64,000 nucleotides of DNA from Halorubrum lacusprofundi ATCC 49239 (GTDB lineage: Archaea > Halobacteriota > Halobacteria > Halobacteriales > Haloferacaceae): positions 496,001 through 560,000 of the forward strand of contig NC_012029.1 of the NCBI RefSeq assembly GCF_000022205.1. The letters run 5' to 3'. Of the stretch, positions 43,759-51,172 are shown one piece after another (the first letter of the stretch is position 1; each line of letters begins with the position of its first letter). Position numbers and translations under genes: made by a program. The notes below the pieces were generated by a model. It was given only the letters and a program-made list of their open reading frames with translations. It was not told where the DNA came from and did no database searches.

Positions 43759-45756
43759 GTGAACTGTCTGTTCGTGGGAGCGGGGTCGATCGCGCCGGAG
43801 TACGCCGCCGGCCTGTCTGGGAGTTCACTGTCGCTGGCCGGCGTCGTCGACCTCGACGCGGACCGCGCTGCAGCGCTCGCCGCGGATCACGACTGCCCGT
43901 CGTTCACGGATCTGGAGACGGCGCTTTCGGCGGTCGACGCGCCGCTCGTGGTGAACCTGACGAGCCACGCCGCCCACGCGCCGGTGACGCGGACCGCGCT
44001 GGAGGCAGACCGTCACGTCTACTCGCAGAAGCCGCTCGCGCTCGACGCCGACGAGGCGAAGGCGCTGGTGGCGCTCGCCCGTGAACGCGACCTCGGACTG
44101 GGCTGTGCGCCCGGGACGCCGCGAGCGCCCTCCCAACGCCGCGCGGGTCGACTCCTCGCCGACGGTCGGCTCGGCCCGGTGGGACTGGGGTACGCCCACG
44201 CCCACGTCGGCCGCGTGACCGACTGGCACGACCGCCCCGACTCCTTTCTCGAAATCGGACCCCTGTACGACGGCGCGGTGTACCCGCTCGCGCTGCTGGC
44301 CTCGTGGTTCGGGCCCGTCGAGCGCGTTCGCGTCGCCGACGCTCTCGACGTCTGGCCCGAGCGGGAGGACCGACGACCGTCGACGCCGAGCCACGTCGAG
44401 GCGACGCTAGCGTTCGCGGCGGGTCCGACGGTCAGGCTGACCGCGAGCTTCTACGCGCCCCACCGGAGCCGGGAGTTCTACGGGCTGGAGCTCCACGGCG
44501 ACGACGGCTCGCTGTACCTCAAGGGAACCGGCGCGATGGAGACCGGCCGCGATCACGTCCGGTTCGGCCGCGTCGGACGGGAGTACGTGAGCGCGCCGCC
44601 GACCTCTCCCGAGGAGCCGTACGAGTACGTCGGCGCCGTCGAGCGCCTCGCCGCGACGATCGAGGCGGGCTCGCCGTCCCGGGCCGGCGGCCGCCGGGGC
44701 GCCCACGTCGTCGCCGTCTGTAACGCGATCGAGGCGGCCGCCGGGGGCGAGGGGCCAGTCGTCGTCGACGACTGCGGAGCGACCGCCGACCCGCCGCCGG
44801 CGCCGGTCGTCAGACCGGCGACGACCACCGAGAGCGACGCGGGACGCGAGAGCGAGAAGGGCCCGGGCGCTGCCGCGATCCGGCTCCCCGCGGTCGGATT
44901 CGGCTGCTCGCGCTACCGCGACGGAGAGTACGTCGACCGAGTCGACTCGATCGCGACCGCGCTCGACGCCGGGTACCGCCTCCTCGACTCCGCCGAGCTG
45001 TACGGGAACGAACACCGGATCGGGGAGCTGCTCGCCGCGCCGGGCGCGCCGGACCGCGAGCGCGTGTTCCTCCTCGGAAAGGCGTGGCGTACCAATCACC
45101 GCCGCGAACACCTGCTCGCCGCCTGCGCTGGCAGCCGCGAGGAGCTGGGGATCGACGCGTTCGACTGCTACGCGCTCCACTGGCCGTCGGCGCTCGAACA
45201 CCGGGGCGAGCTGAATCGTCTCGCCGAGAAGCCGGTTGAGCGACAGGAGACGCTCACCTTTCCAGAGGGAGAGGACGGCGAGCCCGCGACCGCCGACGTG
45301 GCGCTCGCGACGGCGTGGCGGAACCTGGAGGCCGTCCACGAGCGGGGGTGGGCCCGGACGCTCGGGATCTGTAACGTCTCGCGGGCGCAACTGGAGACAG
45401 TGCTGGAGACGGGCGAGATCGACCCGGCGCTTGTACAGGTGGAGCGGCACCCGTATCGACCCCGGAACGGGCTCGTCGAGCTCTGTCACGGGCGGGGAAT
45501 CCGCGTCGTCGCGCACTCGCCGCTGTCGGCGCCCGGCCTCCTCGACGAGCCCGTCCTGAACGCGATCGGAACGGAGCGAGGGCTCTCACCCGCCGAAGTC
45601 GTCATCGCGTGGAACGCTTCTCAAGGAGTCGTCCCGATCCCGTCCAGCACCGCCGAGTCGCACGTCGTCTCGAACCTGGCCGCCGGGAGCGAGCGACTGA
45701 CTGCTGACGAGGTCGCGCGCATCGATGCCCTGCGGGATCCGAACTTCGAGCGGTAG
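43759..45756 (+). CDS. Gfo/Idh/MocA dehydrogenase fused to aldo-keto reductase
   Basis: 665 residues in one frame. Residues ~1-335 are a Gfo/Idh/MocA-type sugar dehydrogenase: Rossmann start FVGAGSIAPEYAAGL, the EKP-like YSQKPLALDADEA and a C-terminal beta domain. A ~35-residue Pro/Thr/Gly linker leads to an aldo-keto reductase (about 370-665) whose catalytic tetrad is present: Asp and Tyr in LDSAELYGNE, Lys in LLGKAW, His in ALHW; the NADP-site PIPSSTAESHV closes it. Two oxidoreductases on one chain imply consecutive steps or cofactor recycling on a sugar or polyol. GTG start about 25 bp after a CCTATACG TATA-like element. Confidence 0.87.
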   Translation: MNCLFVGAGSIAPEYAAGLSGSSLSLAGVVDLDADRAAALAADHDCPSFTDLETALSAVDAPLVVNLTSHAAHAPVTRTALEADRHVYSQKPLALDADEAKALVALARERDLGLGCAPGTPRAPSQRRAGRLLADGRLGPVGLGYAHAHVGRVTDWHDRPDSFLEIGPLYDGAVYPLALLASWFGPVERVRVADALDVWPEREDRRPSTPSHVEATLAFAAGPTVRLTASFYAPHRSREFYGLELHGDDGSLYLKGTGAMETGRDHVRFGRVGREYVSAPPTSPEEPYEYVGAVERLAATIEAGSPSRAGGRRGAHVVAVCNAIEAAAGGEGPVVVDDCGATADPPPAPVVRPATTTESDAGRESEKGPGAAAIRLPAVGFGCSRYRDGEYVDRVDSIATALDAGYRLLDSAELYGNEHRIGELLAAPGAPDRERVFLLGKAWRTNHRREHLLAACAGSREELGIDAFDCYALHWPSALEHRGELNRLAEKPVERQETLTFPEGEDGEPATADVALATAWRNLEAVHERGWARTLGICNVSRAQLETVLETGEIDPALVQVERHPYRPRNGLVELCHGRGIRVVAHSPLSAPGLLDEPVLNAIGTERGLSPAEVVIAWNASQGVVPIPSSTAESHVVSNLAAGSERLTADEVARIDALRDPNFER

Positions 45757-45825
45757 TGCGGTCGGAACCACCTCGAGCCACCGATTCGGCGGTATTTCTA
45801 TGTGACTGAAGTGCGTATATGTGAT

Positions 45826-46212
45826 ATGGCAACAACCGGAGCGCAGCAGCCCGCGGTCGACGTCGGATCGTTGAACGGGCTCCACTGGATCGGTATCATC
45901 GCGGCCCTGGTCTCTGCCGCCGTCCACCTCCTCATCGGCGTCAGGATGTTTCCCTCCGCCATGGGAATCAGCTTCATCCTCGCGGGGCTCGGCTTCATCG
46001 GCGGCGTCGGCCTCCTCGTGATCGACTACCGTCGGCGCGCGGTGTACGCGGTCGGAATCCTCTTCACCCTCGTCCAGATCGTCTTGTGGTACGTCATCAA
46101 CTTCGCAGGAGGCACGAAGTCGTTCCCGGCCGACGTCGGGACGCTCGGCGCCATCGACAAGATCGCACAGGTCGTGTTGATCGCCGTTCTGGTCGCCCTA
46201 CTGCGTCGATAG
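45826..46212 (+). CDS. small four-helix membrane protein
   Basis: 128 residues with four predicted membrane helices (about 20-40, 44-66, 72-93, 105-124; e.g. GLHWIGIIAALVSAAVHL and VYAVGILFTLVQIVLW). I do not recognise a functional family; similar small membrane proteins are common and unassigned in haloarchaea. It lies between the dehydrogenase-AKR fusion and the CDP-alcohol phosphotransferase, on the same strand. A polar Lys/Asp loop separates helices 3 and 4. Confidence 0.65.
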   Translation: MATTGAQQPAVDVGSLNGLHWIGIIAALVSAAVHLLIGVRMFPSAMGISFILAGLGFIGGVGLLVIDYRRRAVYAVGILFTLVQIVLWYVINFAGGTKSFPADVGTLGAIDKIAQVVLIAVLVALLRR

Positions 46213-46286
46213 CCGTGCCGACGCGGAACCGCCGATCGCGACGCGAGGGCGTCGCCCCGATCACCGAGGCGAGGGGTACCGAGTAG

Positions 46287-47069
46287 ATGGCCGAGGCTCG
46301 CCGGCGACGATCCGTTCGCGTCGGGGTCGGAGTCGGGCTCCCGCTCGTCGCCGCGGTCGCACTCGTGGCCCTCCTGTTGCGACTGTTCCCCGTGGACGCG
46401 ACGAGCCAGTGGGGACTCTTTCCCGCTGTCGTCGCCGGCGTCTGCTGGGCCGGACAGCTCTGGTACGTCGGCTATGGTCTCGATCCGGGGCGGCTGACCG
46501 GCGGATTCTGGCGGCGGCTGCTCGGGCTGGCGAACGTGGTCACGCTCGTTCGGGGCGCGCTGTACGCCGTCGTCGCCGGGTTCGTCGTCGTGCCGTCCGA
46601 GACGGCGCTCGCGTGGGTGCCAGCGCTGTGTTACGGGACCGGCGTCGCCCTCGACAAGCTCGACGGGATCGTCGCCCGGACGGTCGGTCGACAGACGGAG
46701 CTCGGCCGCCGGCTTGACATGGCGTTCGACACGTTCGGGTTCGTCGTCGCGCCGCTGGTAGCGGTGCTGTGGGGGTTGCTGCCGGTCTGGTACCTCTCGA
46801 TCTCCGCCGCACGCTACGTCTTTCGCGGGGCCGTGTGGCTGCGGCGCGTCCGCGGGCTCCCAGTCGGGGACCTTCCCGACAGCGACCTCGGAAAGTACCT
46901 CGCGGGAGTCCAAATGATATTTGTGACGATCGCCCTCGCCCCACTGGCGCCGACGGATCTCGTCTGGATCCTCGCGCCGGTCGTTCTCGCCCCGTCGCTG
47001 GCGGTGTTCACGCGGGACTACCTCGCCGTCAGCGGGCGGATCGGACGGGGCGTCGACGACGCCCAGTGA
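46287..47069 (+). CDS. CDP-alcohol phosphotransferase family membrane protein
   Basis: 260 residues, about seven membrane helices. The complete CDP-alcohol phosphotransferase motif is present at about 132-154: DKLDGIVAR followed by eight residues and GRRLDMAFD, matching DxxDGxxAR-x8-GxxxDxxxD. These enzymes join an alcohol (glycerol phosphate, inositol phosphate or similar) to a CDP-activated lipid in the membrane. The first ~75 residues hold two extra helices. In this cluster it could place a polar headgroup that the sugar enzymes modify; that is inference. Convergent with the dehydrogenase gene, 1 bp between stops. Confidence 0.88.
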   Translation: MAEARRRRSVRVGVGVGLPLVAAVALVALLLRLFPVDATSQWGLFPAVVAGVCWAGQLWYVGYGLDPGRLTGGFWRRLLGLANVVTLVRGALYAVVAGFVVVPSETALAWVPALCYGTGVALDKLDGIVARTVGRQTELGRRLDMAFDTFGFVVAPLVAVLWGLLPVWYLSISAARYVFRGAVWLRRVRGLPVGDLPDSDLGKYLAGVQMIFVTIALAPLAPTDLVWILAPVVLAPSLAVFTRDYLAVSGRIGRGVDDAQ

Positions 47070-47070
47070 C

Positions 47071-48087
47071 TCACTCGTACTCCAAGATGACCTGTACCGC
47101 GTCGTCGGGCGCCGAGTCGAGCAGCTCGTACGCCTCCGGTGCGCGCTCGAAGGGGATCCGGTGGGTGATCAGCTCGTCGGCGGGGATCCAGTCGAGCCGA
47201 TCGAGCGCCGCGTCCATGCGCCGGTCGCGGTCCCAGCGGCCGCGCAGTTCCGGGCTGATCGTCGACACCTGACTGGAGACGATGTCGATGCGGTTCCGGT
47301 GGAATCGCCCGCCCAGATCGATCGGCTCGCGTTTGGTCCCGTACCACGAGCCGACGACGATCCGCGCGTCGTAGCCGACGACCCCGATCGCATCGTCCAG
47401 CGCGCTCGGCTGGCCGGACAGCTCGATCGCGAGATCGGCGCCGTCGACGGCGAGGTCCGCGCCGGCGGGATCGGCGTCACCGAGCTCGGTCGGCGTCGTC
47501 GTTCGGTCAGCGCCGAACTCCGCGGCGAGCGCCCGGCGGCGCTCGATCGGGTCGACCACGACGAGCGACTCCAGCGGAAACGCGGCCAGCAGTCGGGTGA
47601 CGCAGAGCCCGATCACCCCGGCACCGAACACCACGACTCGCTCTCCGAGCCGAGGGGCGGCGTCGAGGACGATGTTCGTCGCGGTCTCGACCGACGGGAG
47701 CAACGACCCGGCGGCCGGCGTCGTCTCCGGCGGGAGTGCGACCACCGAGTCGGGGGTCGCGCAGAAGCTCGTTTGGTGCGGGACGAACGAGAACACTGAC
47801 CGGCCGACCCAGTTCGGATCGACGTCGCTACCGACCTCGCGGACAACGCCGCTCGCGGCGTAGCCGTACCGGAGCGGGTACGACAGATCCCCGTCGAGCG
47901 CATCAAGGGTCTCGTCGGCCGGGAGGTCGGCCGGCGTCTGGTCGCGATACACGAGCAGTTCCGTCCCGGCGCTTATCGCCGACGCGCGGGTGTCGACGAG
48001 GAGTTCGTCTGCGGCCGGCGGGCCGACCGCCGTCTCCCGCACCTCGACGGTCTCCGGGGCCGTAAAGTAGAGCGCGGTGTCGGTCAT
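47071..48087 (-). CDS. medium-chain dehydrogenase (zinc-alcohol-dehydrogenase fold)
   Basis: 338 residues. N-terminal GroES-like domain with SAISAGTELLVYRDQTP and RYGYAASGVVREVGSDVD, and an NAD(P) domain with VVFGAGVIGLCVTRLLA (about 150-166). The usual catalytic zinc Cys and the four-Cys structural zinc site are not seen; the form resembles BchC-like or sorbitol-dehydrogenase-like members that oxidise secondary alcohols. It closes the cluster of sugar and lipid enzymes, convergent with the CDP-alcohol phosphotransferase. Substrate unknown. Confidence 0.82.
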   Translation of the reverse strand: MTDTALYFTAPETVEVRETAVGPPAADELLVDTRASAISAGTELLVYRDQTPADLPADETLDALDGDLSYPLRYGYAASGVVREVGSDVDPNWVGRSVFSFVPHQTSFCATPDSVVALPPETTPAAGSLLPSVETATNIVLDAAPRLGERVVVFGAGVIGLCVTRLLAAFPLESLVVVDPIERRRALAAEFGADRTTTPTELGDADPAGADLAVDGADLAIELSGQPSALDDAIGVVGYDARIVVGSWYGTKREPIDLGGRFHRNRIDIVSSQVSTISPELRGRWDRDRRMDAALDRLDWIPADELITHRIPFERAPEAYELLDSAPDDAVQVILEYE

Positions 48088-48311
48088 CGGATCGCGAACT
48101 CGGTCCGGCCGCGGGCGACGCCCGAGCGACGCCGCAGGCCTCGGATCGGTTGGTGACGTGACACGTAGCGTCCAAAGGACCGTGCGATGTTAAGTCCTCG
48201 CGCCGTCCGGGAGGCGCGTCGAACCCGGCGGGTGGACAGATGAGTGGACGCGCCGGAACGAATCGAAAGCGGAAGCAAAAACCGTGTCGGCGATCGATCG
48301 CTGCGGGACGC

Positions 48312-49529
48312 TTACCGAATGACGTCGAGCCCGTTGCTCTTCTCGGTCGGCTCGCTGCCGCCGTCCGACTCCCACGCTCCCTGCTCGGTGCCGCCCGAGA
48401 CCGCCGCGTTGCCGGCGGTCCCGTTCGTCTCTGCCGCCCGCGAGCGCGAGTCGCCGAGGTCGTCGCTGTCCACCGCGGCGCGAGACTTGTCGGCCTGCTT
48501 CTGTGTCGAGGGGCCGAGCACCTGCGCGCTCTGGACACCCGTCATGATCGCCATGACGCGGACCTTCCCCTTGTACTCGTCCTGGATGCGGGCGCCCCAG
48601 ATCACGTTGGCGCTCGCCTCCAGCCGTTCGGTGATGTTGTTCGCGATCCCTTCCGCCTCTTTCAGCGTGAGGTCCGGGCCGCCCGTGATGTGGACGAGCC
48701 CACCGGAGGCGCCGCGGTAGTCGACATCCAGGAGCGGGTGGTTCATCGCGTCGCTGACCACCTCTTGGGTCTTGTTCTTGTCCTGGGTCTCACCGACGAG
48801 CATGACCGCGACGCCGCCCTGATTCATGATCGTCGACATGTCGGCGTAGTCGAGGTTGATGAGGCTCGGCTGGGTGATCGTCTCGGAGATCCCCTTTACC
48901 GTCTCCGCGATGATCTGGTCCATCACGGAGAACGCCTTTCCGATCGGCAGATTCGGTACGTAGTCGAGCAGTCGGTTGTTGTCGAGGACGATGATCGAGT
49001 CGGCCTCGTTACGGAGGCTCTCTAACCCTTCCTCGGCTTTCACCGTGCGGGCGCGCTCGACGTTGAACGGGGTCGAGACCATCCCGACGACGATGGCGCC
49101 CTGATCTTTGGCGATCTTCGAGACAACTGGCGCCGCACCAGTGCCGGTGCCGCCGCCCATCCCGGCGGTGACGAAGACGAGGTCGGCGTCGCCGAGAACC
49201 TCTTTGATCGTCCCCTGGGCCATCTCGGTGGCACGCTCCCCCATCTTGGGGTCGCCGCCGGCGCCGAGCCCCTGCGTGAGCGACTTGCCCACGAGGATCT
49301 TGGTGTCGGCCTCGATCATCTTGAGGTGCTGTTTGTCCGTGTTGATCGCGACGGTGTCGGCGCCGTCGACGCCGATGTTGTACAGCCGGTTGACCGTATT
49401 GTTACCGGCGCCGCCGGCACCGACGATGACAATCCGGGGGTCCCCGAACTCGTCGTCGTCCATGCTGACGTCCATGTCGCGCTTTTCCGCTTCCGCATTG
49501 TCGAGGGCGTCCTGAACGAGATCTTGCAT
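48312..49529 (-). CDS. ftsZ2: cell division tubulin FtsZ2
   Basis: 405-residue FtsZ GTPase of the mid-cell ring. Tubulin signature GGGTGTG (about 125-131), nucleotide loop [14 protein letters not shown] (about 36-49), the T7 loop region [15 protein letters not shown]. The N-terminus [11 protein letters not shown] and the C-terminal GLDVIR fit haloarchaeal FtsZ2, which acts in constriction, rather than FtsZ1. The C-terminal ~45 residues before that tail are a polar linker. Encoded four bases after the small regulator gene cdrS and therefore co-transcribed with it; control is likely through GTAAGAC sites in the cdrS promoter region. Confidence 0.93.
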   Translation of the reverse strand: MQDLVQDALDNAEAEKRDMDVSMDDDEFGDPRIVIVGAGGAGNNTVNRLYNIGVDGADTVAINTDKQHLKMIEADTKILVGKSLTQGLGAGGDPKMGERATEMAQGTIKEVLGDADLVFVTAGMGGGTGTGAAPVVSKIAKDQGAIVVGMVSTPFNVERARTVKAEEGLESLRNEADSIIVLDNNRLLDYVPNLPIGKAFSVMDQIIAETVKGISETITQPSLINLDYADMSTIMNQGGVAVMLVGETQDKNKTQEVVSDAMNHPLLDVDYRGASGGLVHITGGPDLTLKEAEGIANNITERLEASANVIWGARIQDEYKGKVRVMAIMTGVQSAQVLGPSTQKQADKSRAAVDSDDLGDSRSRAAETNGTAGNAAVSGGTEQGAWESDGGSEPTEKSNGLDVIR

Positions 49530-49533
49530 CAGT

Positions 49534-49713
49534 TTACACCTTCGCCCAGTTGCGGTTGCGGCTGCGCTCGTCGCGCTCGCCGTCCTGTTCGTTCAACATG
49601 TCGCGGACAGCCGACCGGATCGCCTCGCTCCGGTTCGGGAACTCGCCCGTCTCGACCATCTGTTCGACCTCGTCTATCTGCTGTTTCGGTATTCGTAGTG
49701 TCACACGCTCCAT
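49534..49713 (-). CDS. cdrS: ribbon-helix-helix regulator CdrS
   Basis: A 59-residue protein. It reads [20 protein letters not shown] at the start, the beta strand and first helix of a ribbon-helix-helix domain, followed by [16 protein letters not shown], the second helix, and a basic/acidic tail ending NRNWAKV. Size, fold and position directly before ftsZ2 match CdrS, reported in Halobacterium and Haloferax as a transcription regulator of ftsZ2 and cell division. TAA stop at 49534-49536, four bases before the ftsZ2 ATG. It likely binds the GTAAGAC inverted repeats upstream, though CdrL is an alternative binder. Confidence 0.9.
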   Translation of the reverse strand: MERVTLRIPKQQIDEVEQMVETGEFPNRSEAIRSAVRDMLNEQDGERDERSRNRNWAKV

Positions 49714-49929
49714 TGTATTCCCCCGGTAAGACGGCGACCACGCGACGCGTGTGTCTTACAGCGACAGATCGCCCGACGACGGAGGGACACCCCGACTCGG
49801 ACGGCCGCTGTAAGACGACCGTCTTACGCAATTGAAGTCACCGAGGCTACTAATATAAAACTACCGGCGGTTGTAAGACAGATCTCAGGAATGCCAGATA
49901 TTGGGCGTATACTCGGCTGTGTCGGCCGA
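49714..49929 (-). promoter_or_regulatory. cdrS-ftsZ2 promoter region with GTAAGAC operators
   Basis: On the minus strand TTTTATATTA (49860-49851) is a TATA box, placing the transcript start near 49830. Sites: the near-perfect palindrome GTAAGACGACCGTCTTAC (49810-49827, 8-bp arms, 2-nt spacer) just after that start; GTAAGAC at 49873-49879 before the TATA box; GTCTTAC at 49753-49759 and GTAAGAC at 49726-49732 in the presumed leader. A sixth copy (50141-50147) lies inside cdrL. The pattern suits a ribbon-helix-helix repressor. Confidence 0.8.
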
Positions 49930-50526
49930 TCAACGATCCTTTAGTACGTCGGCAGCGGGGGTCCTACGTCCACAACCCGGGCAAAACGCCCAGTCGGTCC
50001 GAAGCTCGTCGCCGCAATCACAGAACGCTCGGTGGGACTGCTTTTCACCGCAGTTCGGGCAGTAAACGTGGTCAGTGGGGACGTTTTCGCCACATCCGCC
50101 ACAGGCGTTTTCTCGCGTTTGCACGTCTGGATCGGTGGGCGTCTTACGCGTCTGCGCGTCGGCGTCCGCCGTCGCCTCACGAGTCACACTCGCGTCGTCC
50201 TTGTCGGCGCTCGGGGCGTCGAGCGTGACGTTTACGTTGATATCGCCGGCGTTTCCGGGCGTATACGCCGCGGGAGACGCCGCCGATCGGCCGCCGAGTC
50301 GGTCGTCCAACGCGGCGTCGAGTCGATCGGCGATGAGGTCGTCGATCCGATCGGCCAACGCGGCGTCGACCGTCGCGTCCGTCGCGTCCGACGCGTCCGC
50401 ATCGTCGCCGACGGCGCCGTCGAGGTGAGTCCGCAGGGCCTCCCGCATCACCTCGCTTTTGGAGGCGTCACACGCTTCCAGCTGCTCGACGAGGTCGTCG
50501 TCGGCCCGGAAGGTGATCTTGCTCAT
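49930..50526 (-). CDS. cdrL: ribbon-helix-helix and double zinc-ribbon regulator CdrL
   Basis: 198 residues. N-terminal RHH domain (about 1-38): SKITFRADDDLVEQLEAC then SKSEVMREALRTHL. A low-complexity Asp/Ala/Thr-rich linker follows. The C-terminus (about 138-190) has two zinc ribbons: CGGCGENVPTDHVYCPNCG and a CDCGDEL...CPGCGRR pair. This long RHH form upstream of cdrS fits CdrL, described as the longer cell-division regulator that acts on cdrS-ftsZ2. Same strand as cdrS, 216 bp away. It may read zinc or protein partners through the ribbons; inferred. Confidence 0.85.
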   Translation of the reverse strand: MSKITFRADDDLVEQLEACDASKSEVMREALRTHLDGAVGDDADASDATDATVDAALADRIDDLIADRLDAALDDRLGGRSAASPAAYTPGNAGDINVNVTLDAPSADKDDASVTREATADADAQTRKTPTDPDVQTRENACGGCGENVPTDHVYCPNCGEKQSHRAFCDCGDELRTDWAFCPGCGRRTPAADVLKDR

Positions 50527-50586
50527 ACCGAACCGATATCAACCCTCACTACAAGTATCTTCTCCTCGTGTCCGACGATCGACAGA

Positions 50587-50610
50587 CACGTTTCAGCGGC
50601 GCGAAACGTG
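50587..50610. promoter_or_regulatory. inverted repeat between cdrL and the coiled-coil gene
   Basis: CACGTTTC and GAAACGTG form 8-bp perfect arms with an 8-nt spacer. It lies in the 172-bp divergent intergenic region, about 60 bp upstream of cdrL and about 90 bp upstream of the plus-strand gene, whose TATA-like GTTTATAC is at 50661-50668. A regulator of either gene could bind; no known motif matched. Confidence 0.55.
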
Positions 50611-50698
50611 CGCCTCCGTCACCGTCCGGAGACCGTGTGGCATGGACACACATGTCTGACGCAGGTTTATACGGCCCGCGTGGGCATACGTGAGTATA

Positions 50699-51148
50699 AT
50701 GAGTAACCGCGTCGAGGACCTCGAACGACAGGTCGCGGAGCTACAGGCGGCGGTCAACGGGCTCACCGAGGAGCTCGTCGAGATGAAAGAGCGCGTCCGA
50801 CAGGTGGAAGACGCTCAAGAGGTGTCCGTCGCGGCCGACGCCGCCGAATCGGCGGAGCCGGCACAGAGCGAATCGACCGACGCGGCCGCCGAGGAGTCCA
50901 AAGCGACCGGCGGCGAGCGCCGGACCCACTCCGATGATCACGTCGAAGTCGTTGAGCGGACCGACGACGGGCCCGCGGCCGACGACGCCGGAACGGCCGA
51001 CAGCGACTCGGGTGGGTCTGAAGGCGACGACGTTCTCGTCCCCGAACAGGAGGCGACGACACCCGACGCCGAGGCCGCCACGACCGAGGGGCCGGACGCG
51101 GAGGAGAAGGGCGACGAGGAGTCCGACAGCGACATCATCGTCGCGTAA
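50699..51148 (+). CDS. coiled-coil protein upstream of smc
   Basis: 149 residues. The first ~38 residues form a short coiled coil with heptad-like repeats (NRVEDLERQVAELQAAVN). The rest is acidic, Ala/Glu/Asp/Thr-rich and probably disordered. I take it to be a haloarchaea-specific protein found before smc; function unknown. The preceding GTTTATAC (50661-50668) is a good TATA box. ATG at 50699 preferred over GTG 50690. smc starts 24 bp after its stop, so it belongs to the smc-scpA operon. Confidence 0.75.
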   Translation: MSNRVEDLERQVAELQAAVNGLTEELVEMKERVRQVEDAQEVSVAADAAESAEPAQSESTDAAAEESKATGGERRTHSDDHVEVVERTDDGPAADDAGTADSDSGGSEGDDVLVPEQEATTPDAEAATTEGPDAEEKGDEESDSDIIVA

Positions 51149-51172
51149 TCCGCCGCCCACCCTCCGCGACAC

